Positions 11,472-23,213 of a stretch of 64,000 nucleotides of DNA are shown piece after piece. Every line of letters starts with the position of its first letter. The stretch's first letter is position 1. This DNA is from Neoceratodus forsteri (taxonomy: Eukaryota; Chordata; Ceratodontiformes; Ceratodontidae). A program made the position numbers and the translations under genes. The notes beneath the pieces were generated by a model that searched no databases, had not been told where the DNA came from, and was given only the letters and a program-made list of their open reading frames with translations. Location of the stretch: contig CM028132.1 in NCBI GenBank assembly GCA_016271365.2, forward strand, positions 1,185,055,001 through 1,185,119,000. Direction: 5' to 3'.

Positions 11472-13994
11472 TCAGGAGGAGGCGATGTCGGCTCGGGAGG
11501 CTGACAGCGAGGCTAGGGACCGAGGCCCCGGTGCGGCAGCTTTGTAGGGTGGGGCCTGCTCGAACTCCAGAGGCAGGCCCTTTCTCACCACCTCCAACAC
11601 CCACCGGTCTGTGGTGATAACGGACCAGGCGGAAAGAAAGTGGCGGAGCCGACCCCCCATGGGGGGCACCTGGGGTGAGGAGACGGGGTTGGGGGCGACA
11701 CCCCTCAATCCGTCACTGGGCAGGCTTGGAGGAAGGACCAGCCGTGGGACCTCCAGGGCCTTTACCTCCCTGCTTCCTGGAGGAGGAAGCCGCGGGCTTG
11801 GGTTTGGGGCGAGCCGCGAGCCTTCTGGCCCTGATGCTGCTGGGCCGCACGTGGCGATGAGCGGACGAAAGGGCTTGGGTTGCGGTCTGCGCCCCTTGTC
11901 CTCTGAGCGGATGAGACCGAGTCCAAAGTGGCATTGGACTTTTCGATCCTCTGGAGGTGGCCTTCCTCCAGGGTCGAAGAGTCGGTCCCAGGAAGGGACA
12001 TCCGCCCAATTTGTGCTGGTATCCGCTGTGAAGGTGGATATCCTCAGCCATGCCCGGTGGCGCATAGCCACTGCGGCGCCTGACTGACCTGGCGATGAGT
12101 CTCAATGTCCAGAGCAGTCTGAAGTTGCTGCTTGGCCACCGCTCTGCCCTGGTCCTTCACCTGCCTAACCGTGGTCTGCAGGTCAGCCGGAGATGAGGAC
12201 TACCTGGTCCAGGGAGCCCAACAGGGCATGGGAGAAATGTGCCATAAGCACAGCCGAGCTGGCCTGACGAAGGCCAAGGGAGGACGCAGCGTAGACCTTT
12301 CACCCGGCATAGTCCAATTTCTTGGACTCCTTGTCGGGAGGTTTGTCCACGTCCCTAGCGTTTCCGGCATGTCGGAGAACGCTGTCGGTAACTAACCCCT
12401 CGGCTGAGGGATGTTCCGAGAAACCAGACAGGGAACCGGTAGGGACCACATACTTCCTGGCCATCCTGGCCGAGCGCAGGGGCTGGAAGCAGGGTGCTGC
12501 CAGAGCTCCAGGCCGGGCCTCAATGGCCTCGGCCACAGGAAAGCCTCCGTGAGGGATCCTCGGTCCACATCTCCGTGAGGATACTTGGCCCGCTTGGATC
12601 TGAGCTCAAGCTGCATCCCGGTGGACTCCAAGATGAGCCTGAGCAAACCAGGAAGGATGAAGGGCTGTCGTCCAGCGACTGACCTCAGAGGACTCAAGTC
12701 CACTCGCCTGGAGAAAGGAGGAATCGTTGTCGGACTCAGAAGAGTCCGGAAAGAACTGCCTCGGCCTGAGCCACCCTCCACCTGCCGAGGCGATCGGGAG
12801 TGAGGGTGACCGACAGCCTATGGAGCAGACCCTGAGCCGACCGAGAGTTCTTGGTTGGAGCCCAAACAGCGGCTGTGGGCGGAGGTTCCACTGGAATCGG
12901 TGGAGCAGCTGGTTTGGCTGAACAACCGCCTGGAACAGGGCTCCTCGGGTAAGAGCGAGGGGTTGTTTGGGCGCTCGGTGACAACCACTTAATGGCGGGC
13001 AAGGTGACGGCGCCGGCTTGTTCTCGGTCAGAAGGAGCTGTTGCCACATGAGGTCCTCGTATCGTCGATGTAACTTACGTCGAAGCCTCCCCTCATCCGA
13101 GGAGGAGGATGAGGAAGAGCAGCGGCGCCGCTTACCGCGGTGCCGAGACCGCCTATGACGGCGGGATCGGCTGGACCACGAAGAAGTCCGAGACCGAGAC
13201 CGAGAACCTCGGCCTTTCCAAGGACAGTGCGGGGAGGGGACAGGTGGAACCGGCTCCTCCCTCGGCTCGGAGGGTTCACCCGAGGGCTCCGGAACCGGAG
13301 GCACTGGCAAGCCCACGGATCCTCAACTCCCACCGAGGGAACCGGTGAGAGAGGATTTTCGGCTTCACCGGTCGACAACCCGTCCAACGGGTCGAGAAAG
13401 ATCTCGACTGCGTCGATGGAGTCTCAGTCAACTGACTGGCGGGACACCGTGAGACCAGTGACCGGCCGAACGATCGACCTGAAGTCGATGGCCGACAACT
13501 CGGGAGAGGGACCTTTCCCGCTTCCCAAGGCGCCGACGGAGGGACTTACCTTGTCTTTCTTCTTGGACTGAGAAGAAGGTCCAGTAGACATTGGTCCCTC
13601 TCTTCTAGTGGAGGGACAGACAAACTCATAAAAGGAAGCTGTGTAAGAGGAACCCAGGAGGCGGGATAAATGCAGCGGTGGGAAGATCGCGGCCGTGCCG
13701 CCTCTCCTCTTCCGGGGCGATCATCTGCTCTAGCTGATCCGCCGAGCCCGCCGCCACGGAAACTGCCGACCGGGCCTCTTTTGACTTCACCGGAGGAAAA
13801 CGTTTCTCAGGGCGCCCCAGTTGTAAACGGGCAGCACGGTCTTCGAGGACGTAGGCTGAGAAGGAAGAGCACAGGTCGCAAGCCTGCGGGTCGTGCTCAA
13901 GGCCTAAACAGTAGACACACGTGGAGTGCGGATCCGTCCGAGACATCTTCTGCCCGCAAGGGCACCTCCGAAAACCGGGAGTCGATTTGTCCAT
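11472..13994 (-). pseudogene. DIRS-B gag-like ORF1 and lead-in to RT
   Basis: The N-terminal frame (13626-13994) starts MDKSTPGFRRCPCGQKMSR and continues with DPHSTCVYCLGLEHDPQAC, a Cys/His cluster typical of DIRS ORF1. The middle (12606-13316) is rich in Arg, Ser and Pro. The frame at 11472-12071 has MRHRAWLR, matching the WLR block of DIRS-A, and ends with GGRLRHFLSAWSVITTDRW, the usual start of the DIRS polymerase region. Frame changes occur at several places. Nucleic-acid binding is inferred from the basic, Cys-rich composition. Confidence 0.75.
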
Positions 13995-14125
13995 CGCAGG
14001 CGCGAGGAATAGAAGACCGAAGTCTATAATGCAAAAAACTTTTAAATTCAGAAAACCGAAGAATTAGGAACCAGTCTTATAATGAGAGCGTTAAGGAGGG
14101 AACCTGAGCTTCCAAGCGGTAAGGA

Positions 14126-14257
14126 AGATCTGGCGTCATGGGGCGGAGCCGAGAGTTTTACCACCCGGGTGGGTGGGAGGAGCCAGCTTGAAGACCTTCT
14201 GGCAAGATTTAAAGCGGCAAGGATACCTGCCAGACAGTGTGGATGAACAACATATTC
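14126..14257 (-). repeat. DIRS-B inverted terminal repeat, 5' side
   Basis: This is the inverted partner of 8483-8612. It is followed by a short unique end (14258-14272, TCATGTCCCTAGAAA) that is echoed in the internal complementary region. Reverse transcription of the reverse strand would start from this side, upstream of gag. Confidence 0.92.
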
Positions 14258-14272
14258 ATGTCCCTAGAAAAA

Positions 14273-15290
14273 ACATTTTCCAAAAGGAGCCATTTACATT
14301 TTATCTGCCTTCCTTGGTATGGCTGGGATAACATTTGGCCTATACCAGGCAGCAATGGTGGCATCCTCCAGTGCAGCGCAAGAAGAAGAGATGGTACCAC
14401 AACAGGAGGAGAATCAGGCAGCTCCAAGAAGCCTACTATATTTTTCTTGGTGGTGTCCTGCTCCTCTAGGTCAAAGCCCATGGCAGCCTGTAATTGCTAC
14501 ATCATTGTGAGGAAAGCTGGGTCCTCTAGTGGGGATCTTGCAGTGTGGACCACAGAGTCCTCACTGCAGGTGGCCACTGTAAGCTGGTGCCCCTCTTACA
14601 GTGGCTCTCACTATAGTCCTCAGGCTCTTCCTCATCGTGCTGCATTAAATAGTCAGGATTATATTCAAATCATCATCGAGCGGGTCGATGGGCACGAGAG
14701 AACATGCCTGCGATGTCGGCAGTGCCCTAGCAGGTGGTTTAGAGGATCTGGACCTGGAAGAATGGGCTGGTGATATGGCAGTGCTCTTCTGCTGGAGCTT
14801 CTTCTCCATATGGTCTACCTGTTGTTTCAGAAGATGATTTTCTAGGGCCCCCTTTTTGGCACAGAATTGAAACTCTTGTACATCGGGCAGACTTTCATGT
14901 TGTGGTCCAGGCCTAGGCAACAGACACAGACGTCGTGGAAGTTGCCATGATAAATCTTCTCACCACAGTCACAGTACTGGAATAATTTCAACAGTTCCTT
15001 CAATGACATAAAGTGATTACTTTTCTATGGAGAAAAAATAAACACATCAGCTACTGCAGTGGCGTTTCCATCTGTGGTCCAATGAGTGGCAGGAAAAGAA
15101 CTGAAGAGAGATGGGGCCGCCCACATTTATGTAGCAGCCGACACTGATGTCATCAGAGATGACCCCTGGTGGACTGCTTGCAAAAGTTTCTATGTGGTCC
15201 TTGTGCCTGGTGGCTTATCGTCCCATAGATCTGGCCTGATGAAAGAGATATCCTCGAAGCAGATCTTGTGTTTCAAATGTATTAGCATTT
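14273..15290 (-). mobile_element. DIRS retrotransposon A, 5' part (gag N-terminus and terminal region)
   Basis: This is the continuation of the element at 4950-8440. Reverse-strand frames at 14280-14481 (MGFDLEEQDTTKKN) and 14645-14920 (a basic, Ser-rich piece with a coiled-coil-like KKLQQK segment) are the N-terminal part of gag. Near 14900-14975, reverse translation gives a Cys-rich CxxC-type stretch like the start of DIRS-B gag. Sequence 15083-15290 resembles 5806-5990 and is probably the 5' terminal region. Its outer limit near 15290 is approximate because no matching 3' terminal repeat survives. Confidence 0.7.
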
Positions 15291-15339
15291 GATGAACCAA
15301 TCAGTGAACTCTTAGATCTGAATATACCTAGTGATGTCA

Positions 15340-16670
15340 TCTACAGCACTTGGATTTCAGAAAAGCTTTCAACAATGTGCCTCATGGTAAACTTGTCACC
15401 AAACTAGCTAAAATGGAGTTTGACAATAGAGTAGCTAAATGGAAATGCAGCTGGCTTACTGGAGGGAAACAACATGTTAAAATTGGTCATGCAATATCAA
15501 GTAGCATAATAGTGGGTGGTGGTCTGCCCCAGGGAGTGTCCTGGAACCAGTCTTGTTTATTTATTGCAGACATGCAGGAAGGGATTAACAGCAACCTAAT
15601 AAAGTTTGCCGATGATACAAAGCTAGGGGGTGCCACATTTAGCAAGGCTGAGACTGACAAAATTAAAAATGACCTTGACAAACTCTAAACTTGGGCCAAG
15701 AGGTGGGGGATGGACTTTCATGCGAAAAAAGGCACAGTCATGCACCTCAGCAACATAAATATGCACAGGACATACTTCCTAGAGGGGATAAAGCTAAAGA
15801 GTGTTCAGGAGTAACTGGACCTAGGAATCATTACTGAATCAAATCTAAAATTCTCTCAAAATAAAAATAATGCAAGTTGCCAAGCTTTTAAAATCCTAGG
15901 TTGTATTGAAAATTTTGCAAGTAGGCACAGAAACAGTTGCCCCACTGCACAGATCCTTGCAAGACCCCTGCATCCTGATCACTGTTTGCAGTTTTGTCCG
16001 ACCTTACCTCAAAAAGGAGATAGAGGCACTGGAAAGAGTACAAAGACGTTTCACAAAATGCATTGCAGGCCTTAAAAATATGGAATCATTAAGAAGAATA
16101 AGAAACTAACTGTGACTTAATTCTACTTTATAAAACATTAGATGATTATCTTTGTGCAGTCATGGGTCTGGAAAGAATGGAGGAAAATACTGAATAAGAG
16201 AACTTGAGAGGCAACTGGTTGGAATGAAGTATAAAACTAATGCAAGGGACATTTCTACACACACAGAGGGTGACAGCAAAATGAAATGGACTGCCACAAA
16301 CAGCGAGTTACAGACGAAAATGTAAACTATTTCAAAATACACATAGATACATTCATGGATGAGAGGGTTGATTGTATATACCACTGCATAGTGGAGGATA
16401 AGCATGAAGGACAGATTCTGGTCTATTCCTACCCTTAATAACAGTAGTAACTTAACCCAGCCCTGACCAGAGGTCATTGCCAATTGCTTCAAGCATTTAT
16501 TGGATAGGCACATAGGCATAATAGGTAGAGGAAAGGGAGGAGGGAGGGACACCCATGACAAATAGGGTTCAGGGTGTAGTAATAGGCAGGGAAAACAAGG
16601 CAAATCAGATGTGCCTACTGGTCCTTTTCTGCTAACACATTCTATTATTTCTGTGATGCAGTTTCACAGT
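15340..16670 (+). mobile_element. CR1-type LINE, 5'-truncated and decayed
   Basis: It begins inside the reverse transcriptase with FRKAFNNVPHGKLV at 15356. It continues with GGLPQGVSWNQS (first and second palm motifs) and IKFADDTKLGG (catalytic Asp pair), all in the frame 15350-15688. Decayed thumb and 3' untranslated sequence follows in other frames (15906-16109 has ALERVQRRFTK). The 3' end is the CR1-type TCCTTTTCTGCTAACACA near 16620 followed by a TTCTATTATTTCTGTG tail. Stops are frequent. Confidence 0.8.
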
Positions 16671-18054
16671 TACAGAGTAAAGGAACAAGTCCTAGCCACC
16701 ACTTGGAAGAAAGGTGTTTGAACTGGGAAAGGAACAGATTGTTGTTTGGCCAGGGCTATGCGTCTCTTATCCAAGCTCAACGTGAAGCCTTCAGAACAGC
16801 TGGAGTAAAATTTCAGATCCTCTTTCCAGCTCGATTGTGTTCCTACTTCTGTACAGGTATGGTATTATACCATTCTGCTGCAGAAGCTGAGGCAGATTTT
16901 AAATAATGGGTAATATCCATCCCACAGCTGCAATGACAAGCAGATGACCATCAGAACAAGTGTCAATCGTTCACCACATAAGAACCACGAGACAACAGAG
17001 CCCTTGCTGAGCAGTTCACCAAAGCAGTGGATTCCGTAAACGACAGCAACCACAGGACCTGAGAGCAATACAAGACATTTTGCCCAATTCTGTATACAAT
17101 GACTGATACAATAGTGTGGCCACCAGAATCTATAATCTAGACTCTGCTGCTTGCTTGGCTTGCTGGAGGAGGGGAGGGTCCACGTCAGGGTGCATAGCAG
17201 GACTCCCCAGTGATTCACTATTTTATACCACCCTCTGGTGACCCAGTACTATCCTAGCAGACTACAATGAGGGAATGGGAGCAGTGTGCTCTTGCTCTTG
17301 CCTGTTAGCCCAATAAGACAGGTTCTTCTAGGTGTTAACTCACTCACTGCCTAATCACCAGCAGAACCTACATAGGCCCTAAAACTTGAGCTGGGGTGTC
17401 TGAGTGCTGTTTCTCAGTGCAGCTGTCCTCCACACTCGACACTGCACTTGCTCATGCCAGGATGGGGGGGTCACCTCCCAGGTAGGGTTCCCCTACTCTA
17501 GGGGACCGGCTGCACAGGATGCACCTCCTCCCTCGAGCAGCATGGCCTATACCTACATTTAACTGAAATCCTTGAACATTGGCAAGTAGCTTGAGGCAGA
17601 GGCTCCTTCCTCCACAGTGCCTTATAATAACTATGCAGAACGGTCTTGGGGAGGACACCAGATCCACCAGTTTAGATACAGGAGGGGCTGCTGTAGCCTT
17701 GAGGGGTGGGGAAACTGTCCCTCACTCGCCTTGGCCTTCTTACTGGAGTGGTGAGGCAGGGACAGGCCACAATTTAATATTTTCCCTAATGGTGGCTCAG
17801 CACATAATGGGTTCATCTCCACAGCACTTACTGAAGGGTTTCATACTGCTCACAACAAGAGCCATACCTCAACTAGTGCACTTGATATGAATCATATGTG
17901 GTCTGACACTAAGAATAAATGTTTTCGCATGCAAAGTCTGAGAACTAAGTCTCTCGAACCCCATCTGAACTTGATCATAGGGAGCTCCAGTACGGTCTTT
18001 GAGATGACATCATAATGGACCAACAAGGTCATTTAAAATTGGAAGATGATGCTC
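16671..18054 (+). other. Unassigned sequence
   Basis: I recognise no gene, element end or structured repeat here. Open frames are short (at most about 117 codons), show no known motif and fall on both strands without consistent composition. It may hold old repeats too diverged to see by eye. Confidence 0.4.
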
Positions 18055-20785
18055 TGTAGAGCTGCATGGACGTAAACATACCAGGATACACTATCTACAG
18101 AAGGGACAGGGAGGGTAAAAGAGGAGGAGGAAGTAGCTCTCTACATAAGGGAAGGAATCAAAGCAACAGAACAAAAGGGTAAACAGGCAGGAGAGGAAGC
18201 AATGTGGGTCAATTTAAAGACAGGCAATGGCACCACAATTCACACAGGGGTTGTATACAGACCCCATCTCAGGGAGAGGAAATGGACAAGGAAATGATAG
18301 AAAGTATACTTAGAATGGCAGAAAAGGGGGAGATATTGCTGATGGAGGATCTGAATATGCCAGATATTAACTGGAGTGCAGTTACAGCAGCCACTTCTAA
18401 GAGTGGGGTTATTCTAGATGGCCTACAGGGGGCATGCCTTAGACAACTAGTACTGGAACCCACTCGAGAGGGACAATCTTAGACCTGGTACTCTCAAATG
18501 GAGATGGAGAGAGGATCACAGATGTAGAAGTGGGTAGCCATCTGGAACAAGCGACCATTGAACAGTATGGTTCACGATAAACACAGCAGTGAAGTAAAAG
18601 CCATACAAAGGCAAGGTACTGGACTTTAGGAGGGCTGACTTTGCCAAATGGATGAGTGCCTAAGGAATGCACTAGCAAATGGGAAGGAAGGAGGGGGTGG
18701 AAGAACAATGGGGAATAATCAAAACTGCCATCACAGAGGCAACGAACCTTTGTGTGAAGCAAATAAAACAAAATCATGTAAGAAACCACTACGGTTCTCA
18801 AAGGAGGTGGCAGGGAAGGTTCGAGAGAAAACGAAAGCATTCAGGAAGTACAAGGAATCACAGAAGGAGCAGGACAGAGAATTGCATCAGTTAAAGCAAA
18901 ATGAAGCTGGGAAGGCAGTAAGAACAGCAAAGGCCCAAACCAAGGAAAAGTCAGACAGCTCAGATAAGAAGGGATAAAACCCTTTATAGTACATCAGGGA
19001 GCCGGAAGAAGACCAAGGGAGGGATAGTGAGGCTTATTAAAGGGAGGGGTGTTGAGGGTGACCGTGAAAAGGCAGAGATACTAAACAAATATTTTGCTCA
19101 GTATTCACAAATGAAGAGGGAAGGAACCTAAACCAAACAATAGAAACACTCTGGATACAGGAGTTGATACCAGCCCATTCACAAAGAAGGGCTCTGAAGA
19201 ACTCTTAAAACTGAAAGTGGACAAAGCAATGGGGCCTGATGGGATTCATCCCAGAACTCTAAAAGAACTAATATGGAGAACTAGTGACACCACTGACTAC
19301 CATCTTTAACAAATCATGGGAGGATGGGGGTACCTGAGGACTGAGGAGGGCAAATGTTGTTCCACTTCACAAAAGGTGGAGCAGGGCAGAAAGGAAACTA
19401 CAGACCTGTTAGTTTAACTTCAGTGATAGGGAAAATGATGGAATCACTTCTGAAGGAAAGAATTGTTGAGTACCTAGAGGCCAGAGGGGCACACGACCCA
19501 AGGCAGCATGGATTTACAGCAGGAAGGTCATGTCAGATGAATCCAATAGACTTCTTTGACTGGGTGACCAAAGTAGTAGATCATGGAGGGGCTGTGGACA
19601 TGGCCTATCTAGACTTTAGCAAGGCACTGGACACAGTCCCACACAAAAGATTAATATACAAGTTAGCCAACCTGGGTGTGGGTCCCAAGATAGTAGCCTG
19701 GGTAAAGAATAGGCTGGAGAACAGGACACAGAGGATAATAGTAAACGGAGTCCACTCTGAAGAAAGGGTGGTTACTATTGGGGTATCGCGGGGTTCAGTA
19801 CTAAGACCGGTCCTCTTCAATGTCTTTATAAGCAACATTGCAGAGGGACTGGAAGGAAAAGTATGTCTCTTTGCAGATGACACAAAGATCTGCAACAGAG
19901 TTGATACACAAGGTAGGGTGGAAAGGATGAGAAGGGACTTGGCAAGGTTGGAGGAATGGTCAAATGTATGGCTGCTTAGATTCAATGCTAAGAAGTGCAG
20001 GGTAATGCACCTGGAAAACAAAAACTCAAGGGAACAGTACACAATAGGGAGTGAGATACTGACAACAAAAATGGAAAGGGACCTGGGGGTAGTATATCAG
20101 ATGACCTAAAGGTGAGCAAGCAATGTGAGAGGACAGTAAGGAGGGCTGGGGATACTGGGATGCATAGGGAGAGGCATCACCAGTAGAAAACAGGACGTTG
20201 TTATCCTCTGTACAGACAGACTGGTAGACCCCATCTGGAGGTACTTGCGTGCAGTTCTGGAGACCCAATCTCCTAGAAAGACATAAACAGGATGGAGATG
20301 GAGGCAGTCCAGAGGAGGGCAACTAAAATGGTGCAGGGTCTACACCAGAAGACATATGAAGAGAGACTTAAGGAGCTTAATATGTATAGTCTCGAGGAAA
20401 GGAGGGAGAAGGGGGACATGGTAGCAACTTTCAAGTACCTCAAGGGAATCAACAAAGTCCAAGAGGGTAGCATCTTTCAGAAAAAGAGGTGTGCAAGAAC
20501 AAGGGGGCACAATTTGAAGATGGGTGGGGGGTGGCTCAGAGGTAATGTAAGGAAGTCTTTTTTCACAGAGAGGTTTGTGGATGCATGGAAAAGCCTTTTC
20601 GAGGAGGTTGTGGAGTCAAAAACAGTGGTGGAATTCAAGAATGCATGGGACAGTCATAAGGCAATTCTAGGGGGTGGGGGTAGGAAGAAGTAGGCTGTTG
20701 GTTAACTAGGATCTGCAGCTTATCCATTAGGTAGAGAAATGGGCAGACTGAGTGGGACAAGCGGTCCTTATCTGCCGTCAAATCA
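18055..20785 (+). mobile_element. CR1 LINE, nearly from the endonuclease to the 3' end
   Basis: The element enters inside the endonuclease at about 18065 (a DVNIPGYTIYRRDREG-like piece once frames are followed). It shows VVYRP near 18255 and ILLMEDLNMPDINWSAV in 18204-18482, where Glu replaces the usual Gly before the metal-binding Asp. The reverse transcriptase follows at 19080-20109 and a C-terminal frame at 20292-20693. The 3' end at about 20740-20785 (GGGCAGACT ... TCCTTATCTGCCGTCA) is the CR1 tail. Many frameshifts make it a dead copy, and the 5' end is missing. Confidence 0.88.
19354..20109 (+). pseudogene. CR1 reverse transcriptase fragment (251 codons open)
   Basis: The palm domain includes GNYRPVSLTSVIGKMMESL, RQHGFTAGRSCQ, MAYLDFSKALDTVPHKRL (first catalytic Asp), VSRGSVLRPVLFNVFI (PQG changed to SRG) and LFADDTKICNRV (catalytic Asp pair). 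The thumb follows with LLRFNAKKCRVMHL. The frame opens after a shift near 19350 and closes at 20109, with the rest of the protein in another frame at 20292-20693. The changed PQG box and the frameshifts argue against activity. Confidence 0.88.
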
Positions 20786-22054
20786 AATTCTATGGAGTGT
20801 GCCCCTGAGCTCTCCTTTTACTGACATCACCAAACATCTGAGTGTGGGGATAGAGACGTCTAACAAGCAAGTGGAACGGATCACACAGCCAGCACCTCGG
20901 GAGCAAATTACGATCCTTTCCCATCTTAAAAGGCAATTATTACAAATTTTTAAAATTGGCACTGAGGAACTCCCATCTATCCAGGTAAGGGAGCTTCTTA
21001 TTTGTTTTTGTGGTGTCCTGCAAAAAGCTGGATAGGTGCTCTTTAAAATACATGTAGTATAGCAAGTTTGGTCACATAGGGGAGTGGTGTAGAGAAAAGA
21101 CAAAAGAAGAAGATGCATTTCAGAAGAAAATACATTTCAGAGTTGCTGAGCTCTCCCATGCTGCTGGAACTATGGTGTAAGCCTTGTGTGTCATTATTAC
21201 AGTACAATCGCACACCCTGTCATGTGTTATCACTTACTGGAAAAAAGCTGCAGTGAAAACATTACAGCCGTATACATGGGTAGCCAATGGAGGCAATACA
21301 GCTGTGGGAGGATGAAATGGTACGTCCAAAACATGCTTAAAACTTGGGACTAGTTGGCAGGGCTTGGGAGAATAGGGAAAATCAGATGGGGTCACTGACA
21401 GATGATGACTGTGTTCTGCCTCCCCAACTGGGTGGCCCCGAGCCTAACTAACACCTTCTCCCACCACCAGCGGTTTCTGAGGAGTCGCTCTCCACGGTGC
21501 TGACTGGTGGGACCCCACAGGGTGGGGATGGGGATGGGAGTAAAATGTGGAGGTGCAGATGAAGGAACATTGAGTACAAGAGCTGTCAGTACCACAAGAT
21601 GACCTTCTAGAGAGAGAGAGAAGTTGGGGCCTACAGTTGGCCAAATGGGAACCGTTCCCCCAGTGCTTAGCAAATATACAGAATGAGGAAATGATCCAGT
21701 CTTTACTTACACTAGACAAAAGCATCAACACATCCATTTTTCTTTACATTTTATTTCATTTCTAAAGAGAGACAAATGTTTCTGTGGCTTTTATGATTTT
21801 CCTCACTTTTTACTACTTGTTCTTCCTATAGTCCAAACAATCAAGGGAGCTGAGGTGTTCCCCTTCTTTGGCCAGCAGGGTGACTAGCCAGCTAACACTG
21901 AAACCAATGCCAGTACAACTCCAGAACTGCCTGGCAAGGGTTTGCTTGCTGCCTTACCCAGGATTTTCTCATGGTTTCTCTCCCCCCTTCAGCGGAGTGC
22001 ATCATATCTGTTATGCACTCAATCCCCACTCCTCTAGTGTGTGCTACAAAAATG
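20786..22054 (+). other. Unassigned sequence
   Basis: I see nothing assignable. Open frames are below 112 codons and show no known domain. There is a short pyrimidine/purine-biased stretch but no paired structure that I could detect. Confidence 0.4.
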
Positions 22055-22165
22055 AAAGCGGTGTGGTCTAGTAGTTAAAGCACAGACCTGTAAACACTGG
22101 CTTATTATCAGGCCCCACACATGCCAACCTCCCTTGGCCTTTGTGCTCCCAGATAATAAAAAAAA
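22055..22165 (+). repeat. tRNA-derived SINE, truncated
   Basis: GTGTGGTCTAGTAGTTAAAG at about 22060 fits an RNA polymerase III A box. The following bases parallel the SINE at 62855-63054 (ACAGACCTGTAAACACTGG against ACTAATCTGTGAACCTGG). The B box is largely lost and the tail runs into an A-rich stretch at 22157-22168. It is a copy of a tRNA-like repeat, not a tRNA gene, since it cannot fold as a cloverleaf. Confidence 0.5.
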
Positions 22166-22239
22166 AACAGAAGTGTGACCCAAATGAAAATAAGCATGAT
22201 GCTGTTTCGTCATGGGATGGAGCAACCTGATGGTATTAA

Positions 22240-23012
22240 AGGAGAACTGCCTTTAATCTGCATGCCTGTGTTTTCTGTAGAAGCTGGTTCACATTCTGTT
22301 ATTGTTCCATTTATACTGGACTTTCAATAAATTCGCTGTTTTTTTCTGTTGTACACTCTAGTCGGCAGTACCATTTTAGAACAGTGTGATGTATGTTATG
22401 TCCTTGTTAAAGAACTTACATTGTTTTCACAGTGGACTCATGTTCTACTCTGGAACTTTGTGACCCAAGGGGACATAAACTGCATCATGCAGTTCTAAAA
22501 TGGCACTTACCAGCAGTGTGTTTGTCAGGAACAACGATTATAGTGTATAGTGGAGTGTTGTTTTGTATAGAATTCCATCCCTTTCAAAATGCTGTTGTAC
22601 CACAGTTCAGAGGTAAAGGAATATGATTCTACCATACTGTGGTAGAAAAAGCATTCTCGAACCTCTAGAGACTGCATGAGTCAGTTTCATTTTGAAAGCC
22701 AAAGAACTCACAAGCACATATTTCACACAGTACTATACACTGCAAAAAATACAGGATGAGCAATCATATGCACAACCAGTGTGTTTTGGCACCTCAGGGT
22801 TCTGATTCCCATGGACCTCTCAAGCTTCAATCTCGAGGTCAGAGGGAATCAGAACCCCTCTGTGACACAACACACTGTGCATAGTTGACCATCCAGTATT
22901 CTCTATGTGTTTACTAAAAGTCCAGTAAAGATGGAACAATAAGAGAAATGGATCAAATATATGAAAAAGCATCTACTGGGAAAATGACTTACAGGTTCAG
23001 CACAGTTCTCCT
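22240..23012. mobile_element. TTAA-flanked foldback element, T2/Kolobok-like
   Basis: Terminal inverted repeats AGGAGAACTG (22240-22249) and CAGTTCTCCT (23003-23012) are each flanked by TTAA (22236-22239 and 23013-23016). The arms remain partly complementary inwards (a TTATTGTTCCAT block at about 22298 pairs with its complement near 22937). Internal hairpins occur at 22363-22500 and around 22799-22862. No open frame is present, so this is a non-autonomous transposon. Amphibian T2-type elements have TTAA targets and TTAAAGGRR ends, which fits, but the family call is inference. Confidence 0.7.
22799..22862. repeat. Perfect-core hairpin inside the TTAA foldback element
   Basis: GGGTTCTGATTCCC and GGGAATCAGAACCC are exact inverted copies. 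They are extended by GGACCTC and GAGGTC around a short loop with AAGCTT near 22830. It lies near the middle of the foldback element and forms the tip of the long inverted repeat. Confidence 0.75.
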
Positions 23013-23066
23013 TTAAATCAGAACCAGTTCAAGTACTACAGTACAGTCTAGCAGCTCGGTTTATTA

Positions 23067-23213
23067 AGCAATAAGGCATGACCAGCAGTCATGTTAATGG
23101 TCTGCTAATCATCCTCTAGGGGTGTAATGTTCCACGAAGCATAGCCGAGAGCCACATGCCCCTGGGGGTGATTAACTGACCATCAACATAAACCCTGGGA
23201 GTGCCTTATTGCT
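23067..23213. repeat. 147-bp palindromic element (MITE-like)
   Basis: AGCAATAAGGCA at the left end and TGCCTTATTGCT at the right end are exact inverted copies. The inner parts also pair (TGTTAATGGTC with GACCATCAACA, and CTAATCATCC with GGGTGATTAA, with mismatches). No coding capacity. A target duplication is not certain. It starts only 51 bases after the TTAA element, so the two may be nested or adjacent insertions. Confidence 0.65.

Larger units (their letters stand above)
8441..14272 (-). mobile_element. DIRS retrotransposon B, structurally complete, nested in DIRS-A
   Basis: About 5.83 kb is bounded by inverted terminal repeats (8483-8612 and 14126-14257) and contains an internal complementary region (8665-8765) matching both outer ends. 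From right to left on the reverse strand come gag (11472-13994), reverse transcriptase and RNase H (about 9783-11464) and tyrosine recombinase (about 8750-9786). The outer edges are AAATACAGG on the left and CCCTAGAAA on the right. The insertion lies in an A-tract of DIRS-A gag with no obvious target duplication, as expected for recombinase-mediated insertion. Base composition is richer in G+C than the surrounding LINE sequence. Frameshifts show that the copy is not autonomous now. Confidence 0.92.

Noticed and set aside
11611..12087. A 158-codon forward open frame
   Set aside because: It is antisense to DIRS-B gag and reflects the high G+C content that removes stop codons.
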